This document shows positions 8,451 through 17,008 of a stretch of DNA of 64,000 nucleotides, one piece after another (positions within the stretch are counted from its first letter, which is position 1; the number at the start of each line of letters is the position of its first letter). Both the position numbers and the translations under genes were made by a program. Source of the stretch: Methylococcus sp. EFPC2 (GTDB lineage: Bacteria; Pseudomonadota; Gammaproteobacteria; Methylococcales; Methylococcaceae); the NCBI RefSeq assembly GCF_016925495.1, contig NZ_CP070491.1, forward strand, positions 2,418,001 through 2,482,000, read 5' to 3'. The notes under the pieces are model-generated. The model was given only the letters and a program-made list of their open reading frames with translations, was not told where the DNA came from and made no database searches.

Positions 8451-9764
8451 CTAGTAGGAGTACTGAACGTAGGCCCAGAATCGGGTGAGGTCGAAGGCCT
8501 GGCTGGTCGCCGAGTTTCGGGCGACATTGATGGCATTGCGGTCGGCCTGGTAATCGGCCCATTTGAGGCCGGCGAGGAAATGGCTGCCGAAGGCGCGTTC
8601 GGCCTGCAGATCCCATTCGGAACCGTAGGCATAACCGTCGCGATCGGATAGAAAACGGTGGTAAACCGCGCTGATTTGCACCCCGGACAGCCTGGCGGAA
8701 AATGTGACGAAGTGATCCTGGATACCGTCCCCCGGCGTGATCAGGAAACGGTCGGCGACGCCCTGAAAGGCATGATTGGTGCCGAGTGGCGTTTGAAACG
8801 ACCGGGCGCCGCCGTCGCCTTCCAGACGCTCGTAGTCGTATTTCAACCCTAGCGATTCGAGAATTCCGCCCACGGCGTAACTCAGGCCCAATTCGGCCAG
8901 CGCATAGTTGACGGCGATGTGGTTCGGATTGTTGCTGTAGTCGTGCTGAGTCGCAAACTCGCCGGCGTAGGCGAGGCGCAGGCCCGAACCCAGCCCGCGG
9001 TCGCCCTGGACGCGCAAACCTGCGGTGGCGGTGGAAAAGCGCCGGGATCTCGGAGAGCTGAACTCCAGCAAATAGGCATAGCCTTCAAGCTTGATGCCGG
9101 CCAAGCCGCTGTATTGCAGGTTCAGCGCATGGCTGTTGGAGCGGAAGTCGGCGGCGTCCGGCAATGGGTTGTCCTCGCCGAATATGCGGTTGACGTTCCA
9201 GATGTAGCTGTAGTCCAGGATGGTTTTGGGCAGCGCCAGACTGAGCACGCGTACGGCATCGAAGCTCTGGAAGTGTTGGCGCCAGGCCACGTCGCCCACG
9301 AAGCGCTGAAAAGGGGCGGGGCGGTGGGTGATTTCCTGTCGCCCCAAGGTCAGCACCGTTTTCGGCAGACCGCCGTAGCGCAGGTAATATTGCTGAATTT
9401 CCGTGCTCTCCGCGTCGGCGATGAGCGCGCGATCGCTTACGCGATTGGATCCGTCGTTGAATGTGTGCTCGCTGCCGACGACGCGTACGTCCTGAATCTG
9501 GAAGTACAGGCTCACGTCGTGGAAGGTTCCAGTGCGATAACCCAGCGCGCTGCGCAAGGTCGAAGCGTAGGCCGGTTTGAGGGTCGGCCTGGCGTCGTCG
9601 GCATATTCGAAGCGATAACGCAGGAACAGATCCGGCTTGCCGCCTATCAGGCTTTGCCACAGACCATCGGCCGCCCGTCCGGCGAGCGGCAAGGCGCAAA
9701 GAAGCAGCCCCACGACCGCGGCAATCCGAACAGACCCAGTCGGCCGATGGGGCCTGGCGGTCAT
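8451..9764 (-). CDS. Outer-membrane porin, alginate-export (AlgE-like) family
   Basis: 437 residues with a signal peptide ending near residue 32 (LLLCALPLAGRAA). The rest is alternating amphipathic beta-strands ending in an aromatic C-terminus (AYVQYSY), as needed for outer-membrane insertion. Motifs typical of alginate-export beta-barrels include FLRYRFEYAD near the start and LGRQEITHRPAPFQRFVGD..WR..FQSFDAVRV in the middle. The start overlaps the stop of the S8 lipoprotein gene by four bases (ATGA), making it the last gene of the ECF sigma operon. The transported substrate cannot be told from sequence; other members export or import acidic sugars or small hydrophobics. Confidence 0.85.
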   Translation of the reverse strand: MTARPHRPTGSVRIAAVVGLLLCALPLAGRAADGLWQSLIGGKPDLFLRYRFEYADDARPTLKPAYASTLRSALGYRTGTFHDVSLYFQIQDVRVVGSEHTFNDGSNRVSDRALIADAESTEIQQYYLRYGGLPKTVLTLGRQEITHRPAPFQRFVGDVAWRQHFQSFDAVRVLSLALPKTILDYSYIWNVNRIFGEDNPLPDAADFRSNSHALNLQYSGLAGIKLEGYAYLLEFSSPRSRRFSTATAGLRVQGDRGLGSGLRLAYAGEFATQHDYSNNPNHIAVNYALAELGLSYAVGGILESLGLKYDYERLEGDGGARSFQTPLGTNHAFQGVADRFLITPGDGIQDHFVTFSARLSGVQISAVYHRFLSDRDGYAYGSEWDLQAERAFGSHFLAGLKWADYQADRNAINVARNSATSQAFDLTRFWAYVQYSY

Positions 9765-11014
9765 CGATCCGCGTAAGCCGATTTACCTGTCGCGGGCTCA
9801 CGGGGCAGGCCATCCCTGAGCGTACGAAGCAAGGTGTAGATGTCCATTGCATGTTCGGGAAACGCCGGCTTGCCGTTTCCATCGCGAGTCAGCAGTTGTT
9901 TGATCTGCTCCGGCGTAAGCACCGGGTTCAATTCGAGCAACAGAGCGATAGCGCCACTGACATGGGCGGCAGCCAGAGAACTACCAGACACGAAATCATA
10001 ACCATCCTCCGGTACGGTCGTGAGGATTTCGACACCCGGTGCGGCAACCACGCCCGGATAACGGGAACGCCAGGCCGGTTGCGCAGGCTGTCCATCCGGT
10101 CCGGCGGAAATCACCGGTATCGCCAGCGGCAATTCGGCGGGGAACCCCGGCTCGTCCTGCTTCTCCATACTGGCGGCGACCACGTTGATGCCCCGCGCGT
10201 GAGCGGCTTCCAGCAGCTTGCTCAACAGCTCATCCGGGGAACCCGCCAGGCTCAGATTGATGATGCGGGCACCGCTATTGATCGCCGCATCCAGCGCTTT
10301 TGCCAGCGACCAACTGCTGCATTGCGCCTTGGCCCCGGTTTGATCCGGATACCAGCAGGCTTTGAACACACTCACCTCGGCTTCCGGAGCGACGCCGTAG
10401 ATGCCGACTCCGTCGTTGGCGCGGGCACCGATGATGCCGGTGACCGCCGTGCCGTGGCGGTCATGGATAAAACTGACGTCCCCCCCTTCGACGAAGTTGC
10501 CGATTTGTTTCAGGCGCCCTTTCAGATCCGGATGGTCTTTTTCGGCACCCGTGTCCACCACCGCGATCCCGACACCCTTGCCGGTGGCGATCTCATGCGC
10601 GGAGTCGGCATGGATGAGCTGAGGCCCGTAACCGATGGATGCGAAAGGATCGCTTTCCCCGCTTTGCAGGCCTTCGAACACCTGATTTTCCTCCGCCAGC
10701 ACCACCCGGGGGTCGGCCTCCAGTTGCTCTATCACCCACCGCAGATCCTTTTGCTCCGACACCTTGTAGACCAGGCAGTCCACTCCGATGGAGGAAAGCG
10801 GAAACTCGCCGGACTCCTCGATGCCATGGCGTTTTCCCAGTTCACCGCCGATGGATGTCCAATCGTTCCTGAGCGTCTCCGGCAGGGTCACCAATATCTG
10901 GCGACTCGACATCTGTTTCGGTGGTTCGGTCGACTGCCCGGACAATTCGGCGCAACCCAGCAGGTTCGCCGCGACGGCGATAACCGGGAACAGGGCGCGC
11001 CTTGGTCGTTTCAT
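9761..11014 (-). CDS. Subtilisin-like (S8) lipoprotein of the ECF operon
   Basis: 417 residues. A lipobox LLGC places the lipidated cysteine at residue 21. Residues about 38-112 resemble an I9-type propeptide. The peptidase domain has Asp154 (AVVDTG), His187 (DRHGTAVTG) and Ser346 (SGSSLAAAHVSG). The segment that normally reads AAGN, with the oxyanion-hole Asn, here reads AASM (280-283), so activity may be reduced or altered. A longer upstream reading frame exists (to 11416), but it lies over the anti-sigma gene; the ATG at 11014 forms an ATGA overlap with that gene's stop, so I use it. Position in the operon suggests a role in the envelope, possibly in cleaving the anti-sigma factor or a regulon product (inference). 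Confidence 0.85.
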   Translation of the reverse strand: MKRPRRALFPVIAVAANLLGCAELSGQSTEPPKQMSSRQILVTLPETLRNDWTSIGGELGKRHGIEESGEFPLSSIGVDCLVYKVSEQKDLRWVIEQLEADPRVVLAEENQVFEGLQSGESDPFASIGYGPQLIHADSAHEIATGKGVGIAVVDTGAEKDHPDLKGRLKQIGNFVEGGDVSFIHDRHGTAVTGIIGARANDGVGIYGVAPEAEVSVFKACWYPDQTGAKAQCSSWSLAKALDAAINSGARIINLSLAGSPDELLSKLLEAAHARGINVVAASMEKQDEPGFPAELPLAIPVISAGPDGQPAQPAWRSRYPGVVAAPGVEILTTVPEDGYDFVSGSSLAAAHVSGAIALLLELNPVLTPEQIKQLLTRDGNGKPAFPEHAMDIYTLLRTLRDGLPREPATGKSAYADR

Positions 11015-11718
11015 GAGCCCGGCGAGACAGCAGGGACGGGCTGAGCCAGGCGCACCTTGGGATGATCGCGCAAGATGACCAACGATAGGTCGGCCTCGGC
11101 GGCCGGCACCTCGACGGTATAGCTTCCAGTCAGCGAAGGACCCCGGCAGATCTGCGCCTTGGCTTGTTTCAACAAGTCGGCCAGCTCCCCTGTCGTCATG
11201 TCTTCGGCGAACACCAGACGGACGAGCATGCCCTGGGACTTTGCAGGAGATTCCGTATCGGACAGGGTTTGAAAGACGGCCCGCTCGTCCGGAATGGGCT
11301 GGGGAGGGAGCGCGACGAGCACGGCGAGTGCCGCGAGCGCCAGCGATTCCACGGCCAAGGTCCAGCGGACGGGGGTGGGGGTTTGCGCCAACCAAGCACC
11401 CAGGCGCCGAAACCATCCGATCTCGGCGGCCGGAGCGGCGCGCGGCCTAGCCGAAGCCGACTCCAGTTCGTCCACCGCGGCAAGCAGGCTTGCAAAGTGG
11501 GCCGGCGAGGGCTTCCAATCATCCGCGGATGCCGGGAAATGTTCGACTAAGGCCGAGCAGTTCGATAATTCCTCCCGGCAGATCTCGCATAGTTCCAAAT
11601 GTCGCTGTACCGCGTCGTTTTCGCTCGACGTCAGGTTGCCCTTAACGTACCAAGGTATCAGCTTTACCAGCTCGTCATGTTCGTCGGCTGGCGCCTGATT
11701 GGGCTGAGTCGTCGTCAT
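11011..11718 (-). CDS. Zinc-finger (ZAS/zf-HC2) transmembrane anti-sigma factor
   Basis: 235 residues. The N-terminal domain carries HLELCEIC (residues about 43-50), the His-x3-Cys-x2-Cys zinc motif of ZAS anti-sigma factors, preceded by KLIPWYVKGNLTSSE. A single transmembrane helix follows (about 119-137, LAVESLALAALAVLVAL), then a periplasmic domain of about 95 residues. The ATG at 11718 forms an ATGA overlap with the sigma gene's stop; longer starts up to 11871 would sit inside the sigma gene and are unlikely. Expected role: hold the ECF sigma factor at the membrane until an envelope signal releases it. Confidence 0.9.
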   Translation of the reverse strand: MTTTQPNQAPADEHDELVKLIPWYVKGNLTSSENDAVQRHLELCEICREELSNCSALVEHFPASADDWKPSPAHFASLLAAVDELESASARPRAAPAAEIGWFRRLGAWLAQTPTPVRWTLAVESLALAALAVLVALPPQPIPDERAVFQTLSDTESPAKSQGMLVRLVFAEDMTTGELADLLKQAKAQICRGPSLTGSYTVEVPAAEADLSLVILRDHPKVRLAQPVPAVSPGS

Positions 11719-12350
11719 ATCGTTACCTTTTGCCCCGGCAGGGTGTAGCCTTTGCGCGCCATCAGCTCTGCCAGATGTTTGCGGGCGTGAAACATACGGG
11801 TCTTCACGGTATTGAGCGGGCAATTCATGATATCGGCGATTTCCTGATACGACCGGTCTTCGCTGAAACACAGTTCGAGCACCAGTCGGTGGTCGGCGGA
11901 AAGCTGGGAGAGTCCCCAGCTGATGGCGTCTCCCAACTCCCAGCCCATGACGATGCGTTCCGGTCCGGACGCTACCGGGCTCGCGGCATCGTGGGATGTC
12001 GAAACGGCTTCATCCTCGCTTTCGACCTCGCCGGGCCATGCATCGAGGGATTCCTCCCGCCGGCGATGGACCCGCTCCAGCAGCTGTAGTCCCTTGTTGT
12101 GCGCGATGCCGAACAGCCAGGTGGAAAGCCGCCCCCGCTCCGGATCGTAGCGATCGGCCATCTGCCAAACGGTCAGCATCACGTCGTTAACCGCCTCTTC
12201 GACCCATTCCCGCTGTTTCAGCATTTTCATGAGGAACCTCGCCAATCCTTCCGCATACAGGTAATAAAACTCCTCGAAGGATTTGCGGTCTTTCTCGGCA
12301 ACGCGCTTGATCAGCGCCACGCCCACCGATTCGTCCGTACGTTTTACCAC
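11715..12350 (-). CDS. ECF-type RNA polymerase sigma factor
   Basis: 211 residues. Sigma region 2 covers about residues 24-90 (EEAVNDVMLTVWQMADRYD, then RLSTWLFGIAHNKG). Region 4 covers about 142-196 (LSQLSADHRLVLELCFSE, EIADIMNCPLNTVKTRMFHARKHL). The start is GTG at 12350 with GGAGG about 7 bases upstream. It heads the operon with anti-sigma factor, S8 lipoprotein and porin, all joined by ATGA overlaps, which implies translational coupling. The promoter element upstream (12462-12491) recurs before three neighbouring exported-protein units, consistent with autoregulation and a local regulon. Confidence 0.93.
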   Translation of the reverse strand: MVKRTDESVGVALIKRVAEKDRKSFEEFYYLYAEGLARFLMKMLKQREWVEEAVNDVMLTVWQMADRYDPERGRLSTWLFGIAHNKGLQLLERVHRRREESLDAWPGEVESEDEAVSTSHDAASPVASGPERIVMGWELGDAISWGLSQLSADHRLVLELCFSEDRSYQEIADIMNCPLNTVKTRMFHARKHLAELMARKGYTLPGQKVTI

Positions 12351-12461
12351 CCTGGCCTCCAGAACCTTACGTCATGACCCGTACTCGTAAGCCAGCGACG
12401 TTACAACAGAGAGTCGTCGATGGTCGAGCGTTTGGCGTGAAGGTACGGAAACCTTTTACCG

Positions 12462-12491
12462 ATGATTCGGGGTAGAACCCCTTAAGGTTCA
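12462..12491 (-). promoter_or_regulatory. ECF-type promoter A (autoregulatory)
   Basis: Minus-strand TGAACC (12486-12491), 17 bases, then GAATCATCGG (GAATCAT at 12462-12468). Same boxes and spacing as copies B, C and D. It lies about 110 bases before the GTG start of the sigma gene, so the sigma factor probably transcribes its own operon. Confidence 0.78.
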
Positions 12492-12522
12492 TTTCATCCA
12501 AAATTTTTTTGGATGAAATGAA
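12488..12522. repeat. 12-base perfect inverted repeat at the sigma promoter
   Basis: TTCATTTCATCC (12488-12499) and GGATGAAATGAA (12511-12522) are perfect complements around an A/T-only spacer of 11 bases. One arm overlaps the -35 box of promoter A, so it could be an operator for a second regulator, or a terminator acting on transcripts from further upstream. Confidence 0.7.
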
Positions 12523-12795
12523 TTATTGAAGTAGGGAAAGACTCGGGCCGGCTGGATCGGAGTAGAGTCCAGGGAAGTGGCGTAAATCGGGGAAGTGATG
12601 GAGAGGCTTTCGGCGTAGCCGGTAAAGTGGGAGCAACACGCCCTGTCACCCCGCCGCTCCTTGCCGGCGTAAACTGCCTCCATCACCGCCTGCAGATCGT
12701 CATAGACCGTCCGCCGCAGCTCGCCGCCGAAAAAGGCGAAGGCTTAGGTCTGTGCGTCAGGCGTCTCCTGGCGGTAGACCGCCGCGATGCCGGAT
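12523..12795. other. No gene seen
   Basis: A 273-base gap between promoter A and the membrane-protein gene. The frames open here lack ribosome sites and have composition unlike neighbouring proteins. Confidence 0.5.
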
Positions 12796-13347
12796 TTAAC
12801 GGCCGTCTCCCGTCGCCGGGCTCACGGCGACCGGCCTACCGACTTCGCGGTCGCGCTCTTTCGTCATCATCATGCGTTGGACGATCAGGGAAACGCCGAC
12901 CGCGATGAGCAGGACCGCGAGGCTCAGTTCCAGCGTCAGGAAGGCGCCGATCTTGAACCAGGCGAAGGCGGGATGGACGAAACGCACCAGCCAGCCGGCA
13001 ATTTCGTCCGCGATGGCGGACACGAAAGTCAGGCCGCATAGCGCGATTTTGATGTTGTTGGCCAAGGGCGTGAACAGCAGCAAATGGGTCAGCGTGACGG
13101 CCAGCATGCCCATGGCGAACAGGTGGAAGTGGGTGACCTCCAACAGACTCTGATAGCTCTTGGGCTGGGTGAACTTTTCCTCCGAACCGAGGTAATACTC
13201 GACCACTGACTCGGGATTCAGTCCCATCTTGTGGAAATACATCATGCCGTTGCTGATCCACAGCAAGAGGATATAACCCAGAAACATCAACACGACGGTG
13301 TTGAGCAGATTCTGTCGGCGCTGCTCGCCGGTCACGAAAAATCTCAT
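12796..13347 (-). CDS. Four-helix inner-membrane protein of unknown function
   Basis: 183 residues with four clear hydrophobic helices (about 14-34, 73-91, 100-122 and 131-155) and a basic/acidic C-terminal tail. Histidines lie in or near the helices (THFHLFAMGMLAVTLTH), a pattern compatible with metal or haem ligation, though I cannot assign a family. The start overlaps the stop of the FMN-binding gene (ATGA). With an FMN-binding periplasmic protein and a porin in the same direction it may form a small electron-transfer or metal-handling unit; that is inference from context. Confidence 0.75.
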   Translation of the reverse strand: MRFFVTGEQRRQNLLNTVVLMFLGYILLLWISNGMMYFHKMGLNPESVVEYYLGSEEKFTQPKSYQSLLEVTHFHLFAMGMLAVTLTHLLLFTPLANNIKIALCGLTFVSAIADEIAGWLVRFVHPAFAWFKIGAFLTLELSLAVLLIAVGVSLIVQRMMMTKERDREVGRPVAVSPATGDGR

Positions 13348-13880
13348 CGCGCATTCTCCTGTTTAACGGTGACCTGGTAGATCGCCATGACCTTGCGCGC
13401 ACCGTCCAGGGCCGCGCGGGAACTGAGGGTGGCCCCAGCGATGCCGTCGATGCCGTGATCCAGCACCAGATCCTGTACCGGCTTGCGGTAAAGCTTCTCG
13501 AACCAGCGCACCGGTGGCTTGTATTCGGGCGGCTCATGAAATGCCAGGATTTCGATGCGGCTCAGCTCGCCTTTAGGGTCGAGCACGATCATCGCGGTTT
13601 CCGGCTGGGTGCGGACGGTGTGCGACTCGATCGCCGCATACCCCAGCGTTTCGGTGCCACGCTTGCCGACGTGGAAGGTGAACAGCTTGGAGTCCAGCTT
13701 GACCTTGCCGAGCCGCTCGATTTCCGCCGCCTGCTCGTCGCTCAGAAACACCGGCAAGGGCTCGATTACGACGCCCTTGCCGAAAGCAAGTTCGAAGGCT
13801 TCGTCCTTGCTGTAATACACCTCGGCTTGAGCCATTGCCGTAGCCAAACACGCCGTCAATGCCACTGCTTTCTTCAACAT
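13344..13880 (-). CDS. Exported FMN-binding domain protein
   Basis: 178 residues with a signal peptide (LTACLATAMAQA). The C-terminal half has the pattern of FMN-binding domains found in NqrC, RnfG and NosR: LDPKGELSRIEILAFHEPPEY, then DGIAGATLSSRA near residue 150, where the Thr of the S/A-G-A-T-x-S motif normally takes FMN covalently. An in-frame ATG at 13925 would add 15 residues before the signal peptide; the ATG at 13880 gives a normal signal peptide and has a GGGG-type ribosome site. Coupled by an ATGA overlap to the four-helix protein, 57 bases after the porin gene. Confidence 0.85.
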   Translation of the reverse strand: MLKKAVALTACLATAMAQAEVYYSKDEAFELAFGKGVVIEPLPVFLSDEQAAEIERLGKVKLDSKLFTFHVGKRGTETLGYAAIESHTVRTQPETAMIVLDPKGELSRIEILAFHEPPEYKPPVRWFEKLYRKPVQDLVLDHGIDGIAGATLSSRAALDGARKVMAIYQVTVKQENAR

Positions 13881-13937
13881 AAATGCCCCGAGATAACACG
13901 GCGACGGAGCACTCCGGTGCTCCATCGCCTATCGGTA

Positions 13938-15449
13938 TTAGTAAATGAAGCCCACACCGAGATTAAACTCGTGTGGCCTTTGCCCACTGGCGGCACTGAT
14001 ATTGCGGTAATCCGCCTTGATCGAAATATTGGGGATAGGCTTATAGGTCAGCCCGCCCTGATAGATACGACGATCCCAGGAACGATCGTCGTCGAAGCCA
14101 TCCGGGGCCTGGGCGATGGTGTCGTAGCGCTCGTAGCGCAGGAACGGGGCCAGATACTGGGTGCTCTCCTTCCACAGCAAGGGCATGATGTCGTAGGCCG
14201 CTTCGGTGTACCAACCGTAGTTCTCCTTGCCGACGATTACGTCATCAGCCGTCGGATCCTTGTCTCTGGCAGCCGACGTGTTCTGCCGACTGACCAAGCC
14301 GGCATCGCCGATATGCCCCCAGGCACCCAACGCACGGACCTCGAGGCCTCGGTAATGCCACTGGACATGGCCCTCATACAGTTGAGTGAAGACATCGGCC
14401 TTCTTGCCGTTCGCCTTCACGAAATTATCCTGTGCGGCGTTGCCCAAAAAGGTCGAGGCGCCCACCAATAAGCCGGGTGCAAAGCTGGGGGTGTAATCGA
14501 GCCGGCCGGTGAAGGCGAAATTCTCGGCAGCCGCCTTGCTGCCTCCCTGACGCCCTTCGCGTATGCCCTGATTGCTGAACTCCTCGGCGTTCAAGCCATT
14601 GACCGCGTACATGCGGTACTGCAGGTCGGGCACGACTTCGCCGAACAAGCCCGCCCCCACTTCGCGCCACGTCGAGGGAATAATGTAACGCTCCACGTCC
14701 GGCCGGATGTTGCCGTGGAAGGTAGTCGGTTCATGCATTTCGTTGATGAAGCCCATGGGCATCAGCATCAAGCCCGCGCGGATATTCGCATTTTTGTGCA
14801 GCAGGAAGTCGAGCTGGGAAAATTCGACCGAAACCTCGCCCTTCTCTTCGCTACCTTCCCCCGTCGTGGCGTGCTCGAACTCGATCTCGTTGTTCAGGAT
14901 GATCCAGTCATTGAACTTGTATCCGGCGTAGATGACCGCTCTCAGCAGGTCTGCAGAATCTTTATTGCTGCCCTTATTCGCCGTGTAATTGGTGTACATG
15001 GCCTCGCCGTATCCGCCGATCGACAGTCCCCGATTGACGCGATAAACCTGCGATGCGGCCGGACCTAAACCGTACTGGCTTTTGTATTCGCGCGATTCGG
15101 GTATGAACAACTGGGTCTTTAGCTTCTCCACTTCCGTGGCCAGGATGTCGGTCTTGCGCTCTACCGCGGTCTTGGCCGGAGCTCCTTTGCCGCCGGCATC
15201 GGCCACCGCCGGGGGGGCGGACTTGGTCTGTGTCTCCTGGGCCGCTTTCAGCGACTTCACTTCTTCCTTGAGCGCTTCATTTTCCTGAGCCTTGCCTTTC
15301 AGCGCCTCGATTTCCTTTTGCTGCTGCTGAATGATCTTCCACATTTCCTCCAGGTTCGCCGGCGCGGACTGCGCCGCATGCGCGCTTCCCAGCCCCAAGG
15401 CGGACACCAATCCCAAAGTCACCCCGCATTTCGTGTTCGTACTCACCAT
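13938..15449 (-). CDS. Outer-membrane porin with N-terminal coiled coil (OprO/OprP-like)
   Basis: 503 residues with a signal peptide to about residue 26. Residues about 32-70 are a coiled coil (EEMWKIIQQQQKEIEALKG...), followed by a Pro/Ala linker and a second short helix. The rest is a beta-barrel pattern with GGYGEAMYTNY, NNEIEFEHAT and a C-terminal strand ending FNLGVGFIY. This layout is known from OprO/OprP-like porins and similar 'porin' entries. It is the first gene of a three-gene unit. The upstream region (15474-15521) has overlapping dyads that resemble a Fur-type metal operator, so metal control is plausible. Confidence 0.8.
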   Translation of the reverse strand: MVSTNTKCGVTLGLVSALGLGSAHAAQSAPANLEEMWKIIQQQQKEIEALKGKAQENEALKEEVKSLKAAQETQTKSAPPAVADAGGKGAPAKTAVERKTDILATEVEKLKTQLFIPESREYKSQYGLGPAASQVYRVNRGLSIGGYGEAMYTNYTANKGSNKDSADLLRAVIYAGYKFNDWIILNNEIEFEHATTGEGSEEKGEVSVEFSQLDFLLHKNANIRAGLMLMPMGFINEMHEPTTFHGNIRPDVERYIIPSTWREVGAGLFGEVVPDLQYRMYAVNGLNAEEFSNQGIREGRQGGSKAAAENFAFTGRLDYTPSFAPGLLVGASTFLGNAAQDNFVKANGKKADVFTQLYEGHVQWHYRGLEVRALGAWGHIGDAGLVSRQNTSAARDKDPTADDVIVGKENYGWYTEAAYDIMPLLWKESTQYLAPFLRYERYDTIAQAPDGFDDDRSWDRRIYQGGLTYKPIPNISIKADYRNISAASGQRPHEFNLGVGFIY

Positions 15450-15473
15450 TGGTCTCCCGATACTTGTAGAGTT

Positions 15474-15518
15474 GAGAATGATTCTAGGTAAATTGCAAGG
15501 TTATTGCAACGCATTCTC
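15474..15518. promoter_or_regulatory. Candidate metal-regulator operator with nested repeats
   Basis: GAGAATG (15474-15480) and CATTCTC (15512-15518) are inverted copies flanking a direct repeat ATTGCAA-GGTT-ATTGCAA (15492-15509). GAGAATGATTCT partly matches Fur-box half sites. It sits 25-70 bases upstream of the porin start and between the divergent porin and trpS genes. Confidence 0.45.
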
Positions 15519-15640
15519 ATCTCTATGGCAGGCGAGCACTGCATTTCATGTTGCCGGGTGACGCTATGCTCCGTTTTATGTCATAGTTCGGCGGCTTTTT
15601 CGGGGCACAGCCCCAGCGATTCGGAAATCTCGGAATTTGA

Positions 15641-16654
15641 ATGAGTAAGACTAGAGTCCTGACCGGCATCACCACCACCGGTACCCCCCATCTCGGCAAC
15701 TACGTCGGCGCCATCCGCCCTGCCATCGAAGCGAGCCACGACCACAACGTGCTACCGTTTTATTTCCTGGCGGATTACCACGCATTGATCAAATGCCAGG
15801 ATCCCGAGCGCGTGCGCCAGTCGACGTTGGAAATCGCCGCGACCTGGCTGGCTTTGGGGCTGGATACGGAAAACGCGGTGTTCTACCGCCAATCGGACAT
15901 CCCCGAGATCGCCGAACTGGCCTGGCTGCTGGGCTGCGTCACAGCCAAGGGTTTGATGAATCGCGCCCACGCCTATAAGGCGGCGGTGCAAGCCAACGAG
16001 GAAAGCGGAGAGAGCGATCCCGACAAGGGAGTGACCATGGGACTGTTCAACTATCCCATCCTCATGGCCGCCGACATCCTGCTGTTCAATGCCCACAAAG
16101 TTCCAGTAGGCAAGGATCAGATACAGCACATCGAAATGGCGCGCGACATCGGCGGCCGTTTCAACCACATCTACGGCGAGCACTTCACCCTGCCGGAAGC
16201 CGTGGTCGGAGAAGAAACCGCTATCCTGGCCGGGCTGGACGGCCGCAAGATGAGCAAGAGTTACGACAACACCATTCCCTTGTTTCTGCCGGAAAAGCAG
16301 TTCCGCAAGCTGATCATGAAGATCAAGACCAATTCGCTCGAACCCGGCGTGCCCAAGGATCCGGACACCTGCACCCTGTTCAGCATCTACCGGGCGTTCG
16401 CAACCAAGGAAGAAGTGGCGGACGTACGCCGCCGCTACGAGGACGGCATCGCCTGGGGCGAGATGAAACAGTTTCTGTTCGAATACCTCAACGACCATCT
16501 GACGGCCGCCCGCGAGCGCTACGACGCACTCCTACAGTCGCCGGACAAGATCGAGGAAGCCTTGCAGGATGGGGCGCGCAAGGCGCGCGAATTCAGCGCG
16601 CCATTCGTCAAGCAATTGCGCGCCAGCGTGGGCATACGCGGCCTGGCCGGCTGA
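15641..16654 (+). CDS. trpS: Tryptophanyl-tRNA synthetase
   Basis: 337 residues, the usual bacterial length. It charges tRNA-Trp with tryptophan in the cytoplasm. The class I signatures are [11 protein letters not shown] near residue 14 (HIGH-like) and GRKMSKS near residue 203 (KMSKS). Other family motifs are [28 protein letters not shown] and [13 protein letters not shown]. No strong ribosome site precedes the ATG. A PilZ gene, a QueD-type gene and DUF1249 follow with gaps of 8-38 bases, suggesting one transcript. Confidence 0.96.
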   Translation: MSKTRVLTGITTTGTPHLGNYVGAIRPAIEASHDHNVLPFYFLADYHALIKCQDPERVRQSTLEIAATWLALGLDTENAVFYRQSDIPEIAELAWLLGCVTAKGLMNRAHAYKAAVQANEESGESDPDKGVTMGLFNYPILMAADILLFNAHKVPVGKDQIQHIEMARDIGGRFNHIYGEHFTLPEAVVGEETAILAGLDGRKMSKSYDNTIPLFLPEKQFRKLIMKIKTNSLEPGVPKDPDTCTLFSIYRAFATKEEVADVRRRYEDGIAWGEMKQFLFEYLNDHLTAARERYDALLQSPDKIEEALQDGARKAREFSAPFVKQLRASVGIRGLAG

Positions 16655-16673
16655 TCGGGCCACGCTTTCGCCC

Positions 16674-16970
16674 ATGAGCGATTACATCGAAAAAAGAACC
16701 TTCGCCCGCTCGCCGGCGCATTGCCGGCTAAGCTTTAACCTGATCGACCGTGACGGTGTCCGTGACGGATCCTGCCTGGACGTCAGCGCCGCAGGTATAT
16801 TGTTCATCACCGACCGGCCCGTCGAACCCGGTAGAGCCGTGGAAATCCGCACCTCTCCGGACAATCCCAACACACCGCCATTAACGGCTTTCGCGGAAAT
16901 CACGCGCTGCATCCCGGACGAGCGCGGCTTTCAGATCGCCGCCGCCATCAAAGGCATCAAGGCGGACTGA
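16674..16970 (+). CDS. Single-domain PilZ protein (cyclic-di-GMP receptor)
   Basis: 98 residues. The two parts of the c-di-GMP binding signature are present: RTFAR (R-x3-R) near residue 8 and DVSAAG (D-x-S-x2-G) near 38. A predicted beta-barrel follows. The ATG at 16674 sits 19 bases after trpS; an upstream in-frame start would lie inside trpS. As a stand-alone PilZ protein it probably relays c-di-GMP levels to a partner; the GGDEF-EAL genes at 39-43 kb are possible sources of the signal but are not linked to it. Confidence 0.88.
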   Translation: MSDYIEKRTFARSPAHCRLSFNLIDRDGVRDGSCLDVSAAGILFITDRPVEPGRAVEIRTSPDNPNTPPLTAFAEITRCIPDERGFQIAAAIKGIKAD

Positions 16971-17008
16971 TCGCGGAATCAGGCGCCGCCCGTTCATCCA
17001 TTACCTTC

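Noticed and set aside
11015..11416. N-terminal extension of the S8 lipoprotein up to 11416
   Set aside because: It covers the anti-sigma gene in another frame and would hide the lipobox signal peptide; ATGA coupling supports 11014.
12489..12686. 65-residue minus-strand frame upstream of the sigma gene
   Set aside because: No ribosome site, odd composition, and it overlaps promoter A and its inverted repeat.
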